A DNA stretch of 64,000 nt. It comes from Myoxocephalus aenaeus. Lineage: Eukaryota; Chordata; Actinopteri; Perciformes; Cottidae. The notes under the pieces were generated by a model, which saw only the letters and a program-made list of their open reading frames with translations, searched no databases and was not told the origin of the DNA. Positions 40,499 through 52,068 of the stretch are shown here, piece after piece (the first letter of the stretch is position 1; each line of letters starts with the position of its first letter). The stretch is taken from positions 5,676,001 through 5,740,000 of the forward strand of contig JBAMJR010000053.1 of NCBI GenBank assembly GCA_038501785.1, given 5' to 3'. Both the position numbers and the translations under genes were made by a program.

Positions 40499-40797
40499 GG
40501 GGCTGGCAAGAGCCCTAGCCGAGAGGCGAGTGTGTTGAAAAGGCCATCTGTTGAGAGAGCCTCCACATCTAGTGGCTGATTTTGCATGCGCAGACACACA
40601 AACACACCGTTATATGTATGAATGCAACTGTGCACATCACAGCATGCACACGCACACACACACAGGGCACCCAAAAGCCAAAGTGGTGGATGCAAAAAAA
40701 TATAATGGGGTGCACATGAGAACGTATGCATGTTTTGTGAATGCGATTGTACACAAACACAGAGGCATATTGAGGCCCATGCACAAGGCTACGCTCA

Positions 40798-40867
<70 letters not shown>

Positions 40868-42408
40868 AGTGAGCAGCTGAAGCATGAGGGCATGATGAGA
40901 ACAGCAGAAGAGCACAGTGTGTTTCCTGAGCCCTGTTGAGCACTCCTGTTTGTAATTCGAGTGAAAAAATTAACACGGGAAACAAATTCATCAGCCAGTT
41001 TCTGTGAAATGTAAGCTTTAAACGACGGCTCATGAAATATTTCTGTGAGGGAGTGAGCTCGGTATCGTATCGATTAAGTCTCTGCGGGTAACACAGTACA
41101 GCTTCACTCGAGTGTACTAACCTGTGTGTGAACCCTTCCAAAAGTACTGCAATTACAAAACATTGAGCCCCCAGGTGCTTCAGTTAAAAAATGTCCTTTT
41201 GCACACGCCTAATGCAAATACAGTAGAAAAGGTGAAACACAGTGCAGCGTGTACAAATGCACTGGACTCGACGAAATCCATCTACGAAATTAGTTTGAGC
41301 ACCTGGCCAAGTGTGGTTGTACAATGCGCCACGTTTTTTTCCAAAAGAGCCTTGGCGGCCTATTTAACTTAATTTAGACGCATTTTCTAAAGGGGAAAAT
41401 ACACAACCAGGGCTGCTGGTCTGCTGTCTTGTTCGAAGGGCAAAGCTGTTGTTTAACCATTATGGGATGACCTAAATTGGGGCCCAGCTTCAAAGAGCCT
41501 CTTCCCAGAGTCAGTTTTTTTTCCCCTTTCTTTCTTTCTTTCTTTCCGGAGTTATCACTGCCTTCACAGAACACGCAGTGATGCTAGCAAGGCTGGAGTG
41601 AAATGCAAATGGGTCTCTTGGCCTACATAACCGCCTGATAGGGAGGAGATGTCGAGATCCTCTAATATGTCTGTCTCGTCAGCGCGGCGATGCAGAACTG
41701 CTGACACTTTTTAAATAAAAAGCAGAGGCCTCTCAAAAGTCCTCTGTTCCCAGCACAAGACATTTCCGAGACATTCCTTGTAACCAATACGATGAAGAAA
41801 TGTCGGCTTTTCCGAGTTCACTGACGCTCGCACACAAAACAGCAACTGTCACAACAGACCGCACCACCCTGCCCTGAGGGCCGAATGTTAGCAAATAATA
41901 AAAAAAAAAAACGGCTGCCTCGTTTTATAACCTCCTTTGATTTAGGATTTCTGTTCAGGTTGTCATCGTGCGTCGATATGCTTCCTGTGAGTCACTGTAT
42001 GTGCTGAACAGATGAACTACTACGGTCTCCGTCTCTCATTAATGCAGCAAATGAGCTGCTGTATGTTTTTGCTTGATGTGCCATCAAGAACAGTAAAAAA
42101 AAAAAAAGAGAAGCCACCTGAGGCTAATTATGCTCTTTTCTATTTAAAACTGAAAGACTGGCTGTGCCTGAGAGCGATGGGGGCCAAGTATAAACATATT
42201 TTGTACACCCTATCTTCTTCATGTATAACAATGAAGTAGATTCTCACTAATCGAGCCAACTCAATAACCTGGAGGTGAAAGAGGAGACGAGCTAATATCG
42301 CTCTGCGAGGCAAAGCAGCAGGCCTAAACAGAACTGCCTCTGTTAACCCAATCAAATGGTTATTATCTTAGCACTTAGGCTTTCACTACTGGCCTCCATC
42401 TGGAAGCT

Positions 42409-42501
<93 letters not shown>

Positions 42502-43037
42502 TGAGTCTATTGATTCCAACAGGAATTTCTGTGCCTAATGTAACGGCCTATTCTTTCTGACATTAATACTGCGTGTTGGAACTGTTGTTCCAATCGATAT
42601 TTGCTCCACTCGAGCCGTCTATTCCACGGCAGCTAATGGAGTCAAACACTGGGAAATTAGGACGTTACGAGGCGGGCTTTAAACACAGCGAATTCCATTT
42701 CCTTGAAAAGGAAATGGAATTTGCTGGCGTTTCAATTTCTTCTCGTTTAATGTAGTCAAGAAAACACATAGTGTAACTATACATGTTTGTTGGTCCATAG
42801 CTTCTGCTCAAGTTTCATGAGATCATTCTTAAGTTTTCAAAGTGCAAAACACTCTTACTTTAGATTAAACAAGACGCATCATAATTAAGAAGGGTTTTGC
42901 TTTTAACAGTGAGCTGAAGACAAACTCATCCTGTGCTGCAGACTGGAGGAGCTGGAAAGTACAAATGCTGCCACTGATCCCACACACATTTCACTGACAG
43001 GGAAACTCTGGCTGACCCCTTTGCAAATATGTCATAG

Positions 43038-43114
<77 letters not shown>

Positions 43115-44246
43115 ATCTATCTCTCTCTCTCCTTCTGATGCACCCAATGACCTCACCCTCACTCCTCCACCAACAACAAGAACCAAAGCAGGGGAAGAAT
43201 CGACGCGCAGAGAAAATGTCTCCTCTGGTCCTGATTTGGTCACATAACAAATTCAGTGTGTGAATAAACCAAACCATCCTGAATTATGACTCAGGATGGT
43301 TTGACCCTCAAGTTACTGCCACAGCGGACAAACAGGTCATCAACACCACAGCTCACAGAGACTGAGCAGTTAACACTGATGCTGTGGTTGCGTGTGTGTG
43401 TGTGTGTGTGTGTGTGAGCCAGCATCCGTTTATAGAGACGAGGCAAAATTACCTTTGTGAAAAGACAACTGAGAAATAGAGCGGCTAGTAGTGGACTCAT
43501 GCTAACATACCAACTTTAAATGAATAAAACACGTCCTGTTTTGAGTTATTGAGCTGAAGACAACCCATGAAGCAACACACACGCCTTCAATTTATCTATT
43601 AAAAATACCCACATTTAGAGATTTTCAGTGGAAAGCAACAATTGGTTTTGCGGCCTTTTCGGTGGAAAACAAATTCCACTTTTTTCCCAAATATACCTAC
43701 AAGCGTACTCGCAATTATCTGGTTGAGAAATACTTCCTACCAAAGCACGCAGAACAAATGTCAAACCACATGAGTCTGACTGTGTTTTCTAGGAGACGGA
43801 CCCAAATAAAACGCAGCACAAGCCTGACGGGGCCCCTCTGGCCATTATTCCAGTAATTTACTCCTAATTAAAATGTTGAACTGCTACCGTGTTGCCTCCA
43901 AAAGGCGGCGGTGCAGAATTCTGCTGACGTTTGGACCGCTCGCTAACGGTTGTCGTGTGACGAGCAAACAGCCCGCAGGACAGCTGATGGACTGCAAATA
44001 AGCGCCTGTCATCTCATCTCACTGTTCTGTGATGATCGGAAGATCGTTGTGAAATAGCGTATTTTATGCCCTGTTGAACACTCTCAATCTAGGTGGAGGT
44101 GTGTGTGTGCATGTGTGTGTCAGATTTTCTATCAGCAGGTCATAGGCTGCTCCTTGGAGCCCCTCCAACCCGATGATTAATGTCTCTCCCTGCCTGTACA
44201 TGCTACAACCATGCATGATTGTGTCTATTGAGTGTCTAGCGCGCGC

Positions 44247-44337
<91 letters not shown>

Positions 44338-47300
44338 AAAGAGAGAGACAGATGGCTCGCCCCGTCCTGTGGTTTATGACACCTTCTACAGCCCGCTAGC
44401 CACACTATACCACATTCTCCTCGCTCACACCGGCCCCCCTGCACACACACATGCGCACAGACATGCGCGCGCGCGCACACACACACACACACACGGAGCA
44501 GTATGTCATGCATCAGTGTCACCGCAGTAATTACAGGCTTATCACGTAGCCATAATCTTGAGCCACAGTGACGTGATAACAGCCAGCTTCATTGTCCCCG
44601 GTGTACACTCTCAGTGTTTGTATGCCGTGCGAGTGCTAAAACCAGGAGCCCACATGACTGAGCCGGCTGTGTGACTTAGAAGAAGTTGTAATCATTTCAA
44701 TGGGGCGATCTAAACACCGATTGTTGTTCTATCAATCATTTTACTCACAGGTGCGTCTTAAAAAGACCCGGTTATGTTTCATGCATCCCTCTTCTCTCCT
44801 GGGGGATGTGTGGGAATCAACATTTAGCACCAAAGGTGTTGCAGGACAAAACGACTAGCGCTCCGCTAACGTTGCACGTAATCAGATTGGAGAAATGAGC
44901 ATTGCCGTGGGGGTTTGATTGTGTCTGGTAAATGAGCTTTCTCCCACACATGTTTACAGCTAAACAACTAGATTACTTTTCCGGTTTTTAAATCATTTTG
45001 ATTCTTGACCCTGTGAACCGCGTGGAGGTGGGAAGCTAATGCGCATAACGGAGATGTAAGCAACCGGTAATTCATTTGATTGCCAAAATGAAACTGTATT
45101 CTTGTAAGTGTGTGTGTGTGTGGAATAATGTGGAAGTACAACTAATTCCCACTTTATTCTATGCATTTCAAAACAGATAGATTTCTTCTTTAGGCAGCAT
45201 TTTAATGTATGTACATAATGTATATTAGTATTCAATGGCAGCTGCACACATTATTTTTTTACCAAGGCAGCTACTTTTAGAGACTAGACAGATAGAAACG
45301 AGAGATAATTAATCCTTTCTCTTTTGCAATAGAAGTGTTGTATTGCATTCTGATCCCAAATTTAGAACCGCCCCAATCCACTTTGAAGATAAACTTAGTC
45401 TATGCAACTCGGGTCACGGTTTCACATAATCAGATGGCTCTGGCAGCTGATCCGTATCTCTCAGATGTATAATGGATATCTGCAACAACTGATCATTGGC
45501 TTGATTACAAAAGTTCAAGCAAAAGCTTTCGAAATGGCAACAATCACGTTTTTTTCCCCCACTGTACTACTTTATGATTTTGGTGATAGCATTTTATTCC
45601 TTTTATCTTGTTTTTATGCGATTAATCGCCGTCTTCTTTTTGGTTTCATGCCTAAAATGATGCTGGTTTACGAGTTCCAGAAAATTAAGATTTTCAACTC
45701 AGTTTGATGTGGTTGTAAACTCAATCTCTTTGGTGGTTTGTAGGTCATTGTTTTGATTAAATGGTAGGGCAAGAAAACAATAGTCAGATGAATCAATAAC
45801 AAAAATAACTGTTGGTTAAGTATTGGTTTAATACCTTTAACACATACATGTCCTGCCTTTGTTCTTTGTCTGTTGTTTTAAGTTTTGTTTTTTTATTTGA
45901 ATGATAAATACAATCAATAAAAAGGCTGGAATCCTGCAGCAGATGCTCTGAACTACGTTATATTGAAAGCTACATCTATTTAAAAAGGGTAGATCAACAA
46001 CATTTAAGCCACTAGATCAATTACAGCCTCATTTTGTGTGCATGTGCGCGCACTGAACATGAACTATGAGGGCGAGCTTGTGCGGAGGATGATAAAACAA
46101 CATCTAATAACAGCCAGATGCTGACAGGTTGCAAGCCAGCCAGAATGGCTTGTGCTTGCTTAGGTGGAGCTGACAAAACGCGCACATCAGTCAATCTGTC
46201 ATCGAGAGACGCCTTAGGTTAAGTTCAACTCCTGGAGAGAAAGAGGGAGAGCGAGGGAGAGGGGGCGAGAGAGAGAGAGATGCAGATAGAGAACAAACAG
46301 GAATAGCTGAGAGAGAAATGTGAACACAAACAAGAGAGCCCGAGGCAGAGAGAGAAAGACAGAGAGAGAACTAATCAGAACATGATCAAGTTCACTGTCC
46401 TGACCTGCAGAAATATAATGCCGCTGTACAGGCTCCTGAAACGCAGAGCATGCACACACAGTGTTTCCCTGGCGGGCCTGACTTGTCAGGGCTCAGCTCG
46501 GTGAACAGCAGATGCAGGTGGTGGAGGCGAGACACGGGAGAAGGTCACACGGCACGCCGCTCTATTACACTCAGCTGTTAAACCCGAACCTAAACACCGT
46601 CCTCGGCCACGCGCCGCCGTCTGTCAGCGCCACTTCACAGGCCATGTTCAGCGTATTCAAGCTACACCACGCGCCTCGCCTTCCATCTTTAAACATTGTT
46701 GTTGTTTTTTTTTTTAAAGATGACGCTCCAATCCAGGACACGTCATAATGGGTGCGTTGAGAGGCCTTCTTTTTCTCGTCTTTCCAGGAAGCTCCGCCTG
46801 GGGGTATTTTCAGCTGACGTAGGAATTAAACCTGTGACCTTGCACTTAGCAAACAGCCTCCTTTTAAGCACCACGCCACCGTTCTGTGACTTTCATCTGT
46901 CACGCTGCAGCTTTTTCAAAGGCTGGGACTGAGCCCAAAGAGTCGCAGCAGGAAGATGAAACGTCCATCCACTTTCTCTCGGCAAAGTTTTAAAAAGGTA
47001 ATGAGGCTGCATGATGTGTCGTGATCAAGAAGCTGCTCTAAAAAGACGGCTTTAATTGGATACCGCGAGTTAGCAGCATGCCGCAGAAAAACAACACTTT
47101 ATGCCGTAATTATCTGCACTAAAGCATCACGTGTGGAGCCAGCGCGCATTCTCTTTCGCAAACTGTAGGTGCAGAGAGAATATTTAAACAAGTCCCGCTT
47201 GTGTTACCTCAAATTTGACTCCCTAGCTGCACAAGTTTCCGAGCCGCTGATAGAATTAGCGGAACGTCAGCCGGTTCTCTCTTTTGTCCCTCTCTCTCCC

Positions 47301-48501
47301 TCTCTCTCTCTCTCTCTTCTGTTTCGCTGCACCTCCTCCGATAAGCCAGTCCAATTCTGCTGATGTATCCCTGCCTTCAGTCAAACTCGCAGCCTCAACG
47401 ACGTGCTTTCAATCAGCCGCCAGCTTCGGGTCCCCTGCAGTAGATCATCTCTCCACTTCAGAGAGATCTGGGCGGCGAGATCTACTAAACCCCACCGTCA
47501 TAAAACATTCATCTCTCGGCGACTATCTACATGCAAACTAAAACATTTCTCTACCTTTCCCCCTGAAATGTTACTTCCATCCATCATCTCTAGCACCTTC
47601 AGATCCTGTCAGGGAAAAGTGTGTTCTCACCCTGTGCCGAGTGGATTTAGGCCACTTCCACAGAGCCCACACTGTGACCTTCAGGCTACGGGACACCTCT
47701 CCTAACCAGCGGACACTCATCGCCTGTGTTGAGCATTAATTCATTACTCCGCAGTAATAGCTCAGTCATGCTTGTTTGGTAAAGCAGCAAGGGGATTTGA
47801 CGTGTCCTACATTTATATTCTGCATGTCGTACGCCCTTTACCACCTTTGGCTCGCTCACTGAGAACTCCACTCGTCTGTTGTGTTTCGGTCGTTAACAGC
47901 TGCGACCACCTGTGTGGCCTTTTTGCTGCAGTATTAGCCTGCGTGTGGCGGTTTGTGTACATGGCCTTCTGGAGAAGAAGAAAAAAGAGCATAACAAACA
48001 CTACTACAACATTTCTGCAGCACTGCAATTGGGAAGACAGTGGGGTTTTTAAACATTAAATAAGACCTTCTTGTGGTCGTTTCCTTTATTTGCGAGGAAC
48101 TCTGGGTCCGGGCCAACTTCCCCAAAAAATGCCCAGATGGGGAAGACAAAGAATGTCACTGCTTTTGGTGACGTGAGGATTCAGACAGGTTCTTGGCAAA
48201 GCTGTGGGGCCGCTTGCTTTTACGGAGGCACGCACACGCACACGCACGCACGCACACACACACACACACACACACAGTCCCTGGAGTGTCCTCTCGACAA
48301 TCAACGCTCAACTGCAATAAGCTGAACCCTATGACAACAGCATGTCTGCCACTCAATCGCTTTGTTTGTGTGAGCAGAAACGGTGCACTTATATTTGCGC
48401 GCCTCAAGAACGTGTGTGTGTTTGTGTGTGTACGAATATGCATGCAGTCATGTGTTAAAATGTGCACGTTGAGTGCATCTGTACGCGAGTGTTTTTGTGT
48501 G

Positions 48502-48539
<38 letters not shown>

Positions 48540-50044
48540 TTATGACAGCGGGCTGATTAAGCTGTTGCATAGTAATGAGCTATGGCTGTCTGTCTGGCAG
48601 CTGCTCTGTCAACCTCTTTTCACAACTAGCCCTCCTCCCACACTCATACACTCAAGTGCACACGCAGGCAAATAAGTGCATGCACCGACACAAAAAACAC
48701 CACGATTATGAAAAGGCATCAAAGCCGGCGACTGCGCTGACGTGTTATTGTTGTAGTTAAATCATTGGGCAAGTTGTACTAATGCATGAGAGGATACATT
48801 AAAGAGGAAGATTGTGTTACAACACACACACACGCACACACACGCACACGCACACGCACACAGACTGTTTCCCATGGCCAGAGCTAACGGCTACACTTCC
48901 TCTCCTTCACCCTTTGTTGTGTTTTCATCCTGATAATGACTGCCACTCAGGAATAACAGTCATTTCCTGCCTCAAATCACCGACGTCAGGACAAAGTACC
49001 CACCAGTGTGTGTGTGTGTACCTACATGCTGTGTATTTGTATGTTAGAGCACCTAAATGTGTGAGTTCATGTGCATGCGTATTGGAAGCATCCTCCCACC
49101 CCCACCCGTCGTCTGTTACAAATATCTCCGGGGCAACAAGATGGATGTGTGTGTGTGTGTGTGCTTAAAGAGCGAGCCATCCCCTTCCCTCATTTTACGG
49201 AGGTCAGTGTGAACATGAACAAGAACATGGAGACTAATGCACTGCTCAGATGGACACATTTGGAAAGAGAATTAGCATGTTGAGCTTGATAGCTAGATAA
49301 AGTAACATATTTTCCTTTGCACAGAATCATAAGACATAAATGCAGGAACCTCTACAAGACAAGAACTAGGGCACACCGTGTTTGTTTATGGTAACTGTCT
49401 GTATTCTACATAGAATAGTAACAGAGGGAAGGTTTAAACATCTGAAAAATACACAGTTATTTTAATCCATTGTCTCATGGTACAAATGCACAAATTGCTT
49501 AGAGGGAGGGAGGGGAGGGGGGATTAAACTGTTCCTCATTTTGTTCTGGAGGGAGGGGGGGGGGCTGCTGAGTCCCCCTAGGAACCCCCTTGGGGACCCA
49601 CTATTGCAGAAAAGACCAAAGGTGGTGTATATCCATCGCCTTACCTTGTTGACGTCCCCTTCCTGACATCACACATCATGCACTTAAAAGCCTCTGCCGT
49701 GTTCTTGTACGTGCACACGCTGCAGTCCCAAAACCCCTCGTCGGAGGAGGGCTTCGGTTGACGCTTCGGCCTTTAAAACAATAAATGTACAAACAAAAAG
49801 GTAAAAACAGAAAATTAAAAAAAAAAAACGTAAAGAGGTGGTGGGAGAGAAGAGGAAGGGGGGCGAGAGGAGACAACAGTGAGTTCAGCTCGCATCCACG
49901 AAGGCTATCGATAGCAAACATCTGGGTAAGCCTATAGGATTTAGGAAATCATCTGCAAGCGCGCTGTGATCCGACCCTGTAATTGGCGATGAGGTTTTAA
50001 CACCCGCGCGCACACACACACCCGCACGCGAACACAGACACATG

Positions 50045-50098
<54 letters not shown>

Positions 50099-50269
50099 TG
50101 GGAGAGAGAGCGAAGGGAGAGAGAGAGAGAGCGAAGGGAGAGAGAGAGAGACCGTGGAGAAAACCCTTTTTTTTCCGTGCGCTTGTCGATGTCCGCTCCC
50201 CTTCCTAGCTTGAATATCTAGGACGCAATGACTCGGTCGTTACCTTGTGGGACTCCTCTTGTCGCCCAT
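38606..50269 (-). CDS. yaf2: YY1-associated factor 2 (four exons, 186 aa)
   Basis: Coding exons on the minus strand: 50269-50244, 49770-49645, 39400-39245 and 38858-38606; 561 nt, 186 residues against 180 in human. YAF2 and its paralogue RYBP are adaptors of non-canonical Polycomb repressive complex 1 that bind RING1 proteins, YY1 and ubiquitinated H2A (family knowledge; nuclear). The start is MGDKRSPTRPKR. The RanBP2-type zinc finger lies at residues 22-46, with ligands C25, C28, C39 and C42 in WDCSVCTYKN and FKCMMCDVRKG. Exon 3 encodes a basic linker with QLVSQQQVTQQFVLP and a lysine/glutamate-rich stretch. Exon 4 holds the RING1-binding C-terminus, RLKNIDRSSAQHLEVTVGDL then TVIITDFKEK, then a serine-rich tail ending SSSPRGEASSVNGESH. 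The RLKNIDRSSAQHLEV core and tail follow YAF2. Intron 2 is 10.2 kb; the others are under 0.5 kb. Confidence 0.96.
39207..39228 (-). promoter_or_regulatory. G-run cluster just after yaf2 exon 3
   Basis: In the transcript direction the start of intron 3 reads G5, G5 and G9 with short spacers, 17-38 bases past the splice donor. Such intronic G-runs bind hnRNP H/F and usually affect use of the adjacent donor; a G-quadruplex is also possible. A C13 run lies on the other side of the same exon (39,421-39,433). Confidence 0.5.
39421..39433 (-). promoter_or_regulatory. C13 tract in the yaf2 exon 3 acceptor region
   Basis: Thirteen consecutive cytosines in the transcript direction, 21-33 bases before exon 3, forming part of its pyrimidine tract. 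Such a pure C tract is a poor U2AF site but a good PCBP/hnRNP K site. Confidence 0.5.
39594..39647 (+). repeat. (CA)n microsatellite in yaf2 intron 2
   Basis: About 27 CA units, 0.2 kb upstream of yaf2 exon 3 in the transcript direction, where it reads TG. Confidence 0.97.
40419..40495 (+). repeat. (TG)n microsatellite in yaf2 intron 2
   Basis: About 38 TG units preceded by a short GA run. It is complementary to the CA tract at 40,800-40,866, only 305 bp away. Confidence 0.98.
40800..40866 (+). repeat. (CA)n microsatellite in yaf2 intron 2
   Basis: About 33 CA units, pairing partner of the TG tract at 40,419-40,495. Confidence 0.98.
42411..42498 (+). repeat. (TG)n microsatellite in yaf2 intron 2
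   Basis: About 44 uninterrupted TG units; the CA tract at 43,041-43,111 is its nearest complement. Confidence 0.98.
42691..42721. repeat. Perfect hairpin in yaf2 intron 2
   Basis: Fourteen-base arms AATTCCATTTCCTT and AAGGAAATGGAATT (42,691-42,704 and 42,708-42,721) are exact complements around GAA. The arms contain GGAA/TTCC ETS or STAT-like words. Confidence 0.88.
43041..43111 (+). repeat. (CA)n microsatellite in yaf2 intron 2
   Basis: About 35 CA units followed by a short CT-rich run. Confidence 0.98.
43270..43303. repeat. Perfect hairpin in yaf2 intron 2
   Basis: Thirteen-base arms CAAACCATCCTGA (43,270-43,282) and TCAGGATGGTTTG (43,291-43,303) around an 8-base loop ATTATGAC. No known small RNA was recognised. 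Confidence 0.88.
44239..44335 (+). repeat. (GC)n(TG)n compound microsatellite
   Basis: About five GC units run directly into about 43 TG units. Alternating purine-pyrimidine sequence with a GC head is the strongest Z-DNA former in the window. Confidence 0.97.
44444..44494 (+). repeat. CA/GC compound repeat
   Basis: CACACACACATGCGCACAGAC followed by ATGCGCGCGCGCG and then about eight CA units. It lies 0.1 kb after the compound TG tract and is complementary to it in both parts. Confidence 0.9.
50048..50152 (+). repeat. (GA)n and GGGAGAGA compound repeat in yaf2 intron 1
   Basis: About 24 GA units followed by repeats of a GCGAAGGGAGAGAGAGA-like unit. In yaf2 transcripts it reads as a CT-rich tract less than 0.1 kb after the exon 1 donor; PTB-type binding would be possible. 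Confidence 0.93.
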
Positions 50270-50430
50270 GCCAGACCAGAGTTTATCTGGAGGTGCTGAG
50301 ACGAGCAGAAGTCCGGTTATTTCCAATAATTTTAGCAAAGAAGCGATGCGCCTGTGCCGCTCGGCTTCCAGCTGTCGTGGAAACTCCGCTTGGGAAAGGG
50401 TCACGTGACTCGCTTTGGCCAATCAGAGGC
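50270..50430 (-). promoter_or_regulatory. yaf2 promoter and 5' leader
   Basis: Upstream of the yaf2 ATG lie a palindromic E-box CACGTG (50,402-50,407) and a CCAAT box on the plus strand (50,419-50,423), 133 and about 150 bp before the start codon. No TATA box is visible. E-box plus CCAAT is a usual pair for USF/MYC-family and NF-Y in housekeeping promoters. From memory, a PPHLN1 promoter lies head to head with YAF2 in human, so upstream pphln1 exons could also start here, but I cannot show one. Confidence 0.55.
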
Positions 50431-50599
50431 TGGGTTACTTCCGAGGCTGACATTCCTCTTGATGAATATGTGCCGCCTTCTGGTACCCGTCGTAAGCTCG
50501 TACTTCTGTACACTGAGGGTGTTGAATATTAATTATATTACACGAATTGGTTATTTTTGACAAACGTGACCCGTTAACAAGCGTTTCTTACGCGGACTA

Positions 50600-51571
50600 G
50601 CGGTATGTACCCATGTTTGCACACCGTCAATCGGGAAAAAATGCGGAAAAACGCGATATTATTTATACTCGTTGATTTGAAAGCCCTTGCCACAAGCTTG
50701 ATTCACTGCGGATACGAATATGATTCATGCAACACAAAAAATCTACAACTAAAAGAAAACACCGAATATAACATTTAATTACTAGTATTATTAACGTAAT
50801 GTACACATAATAGCCTACAGTAACTTGTTACATTTATGATTGTACGTACATTTAATGCATACTGTGACGACTAGTGTTCGCATATAATATACTTACATTT
50901 ATTTGCAGCTATTACCTCGGTTTCATAGACTGTAAATCAATTATCCATGTAATGTGAGCAATAGCTAGTTAATTTCTAAAAGCACTTAAATGCAACAAAA
51001 GCCTTAGATGATAATGTTGCGTCTTCAGCAATGTGTTAACCGCTCTTATCGGCTCACTCTACTGGGAATCGTCTCATAGCCCTGCATCTTTGGATTTGAC
51101 TCGCAGACTGCAGAATTGCCGCAGCAGTTTAGATCACAAGCGAGCACATTAAACATCGGGGAATCCCTCGCTTTATAAGCGTGCTGACGCAAGAGCACAT
51201 CAAAAAACATATTTTCAAGCGAACCACTACCGTGTCTCTCGTCTATCATACTGCTTTGTATTATTAGTATTATTATATAAATGTCAGGCTAAGATTAGCC
51301 GCTCAAACCTTTTCATATCAAATGGATCTTCATTTTGTTCCGACGACAAGACTTCAATGATGCATTATGGGGATGCAATATTTAGGATTCACACACACCG
51401 TCTGCAAGACATTCAGCATTGGTCATCCCAGTGTTGCCAACCGTTTAATCCATGTTGATAGTGTATCGAGTAGGAAAATGGTCGTATGAAATACACAACC
51501 TTATACTCAACCATAGGCTAAATACACCGCTTTGGACATTTTATGGACAAAAACAGTTATTTGTAAAAAAT

Positions 51572-51657
<86 letters not shown>

Positions 51658-51847
51658 ATAAAAATGTGAAAAAAATGTATCAATTAATACAAATTTATAT
51701 TTCCAGCATCAGTTTCCAATTTCCAATTATTTCATTGAACTAAGAAAAGCACTAAATAACCTATTTTATTCAGCATTCTTTATCTGATTCTGCATTTAAT
51801 TCTCAAACAACCAACACTTGTTTTGGTTCGTCAGTAAGAAACAAGGT
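50600..51847. other. Region between yaf2 promoter and zcrb1 3' end
   Basis: No gene recognised. AT-rich, with a long TA microsatellite near the zcrb1 end. Confidence 0.6.
51577..51651 (+). repeat. (TA)n microsatellite
   Basis: About 37 uninterrupted TA units, the only AT dinucleotide tract of this size in the window. It is self-complementary and lies about 0.2 kb beyond the probable zcrb1 poly(A) site. Confidence 0.97.
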
Positions 51848-51853
51848 TTTATT
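51848..51853 (-). terminator. zcrb1 poly(A) signal
   Basis: TTTATT on the plus strand reads AATAAA in the gene direction, about 215 bp past the zcrb1 stop codon, a normal distance for a short 3' untranslated region. Confidence 0.6.
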
Positions 51854-52068
51854 GACTGACAAAGAAAAAGACCAAACACATTGAATCAACCAAGACTACA
51901 GTATTTCTAGAAACAGAAGACAAAAATCGTCATTTTATGTACAAGAAGAAATCCAAAAAACATAGTTTATAGGTATAAATGGAAGCATCCCAACTATAAC
52001 ACAATGTAATAAAAAAATAAAACACTATTTGACAAACAACTTGTGTCCAAACTGTGTTATTATTACGT

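Larger units (their letters stand above)
39401..49644 (-). other. yaf2 intron 2, rich in paired TG and CA tracts
   Basis: A 10.2-kb intron without recognisable coding sequence. Besides the tracts listed separately it carries a short TG run (43,392-43,417), a TTTC run (41,527-41,547), a GA-rich purine stretch (46,221-46,370), two hairpins (42,691-42,721 and 43,270-43,303) and short CA/TG runs around 48,231-48,277, 48,506-48,539 and 48,821-48,862. TG tracts are repeatedly followed within 0.1-0.6 kb by a CA tract. Confidence 0.7.

Noticed and set aside
40273..41141. Minus-strand frames of 152 and 190 codons
   Set aside because: Built on two dinucleotide tracts in yaf2 intron 2; no family resemblance.
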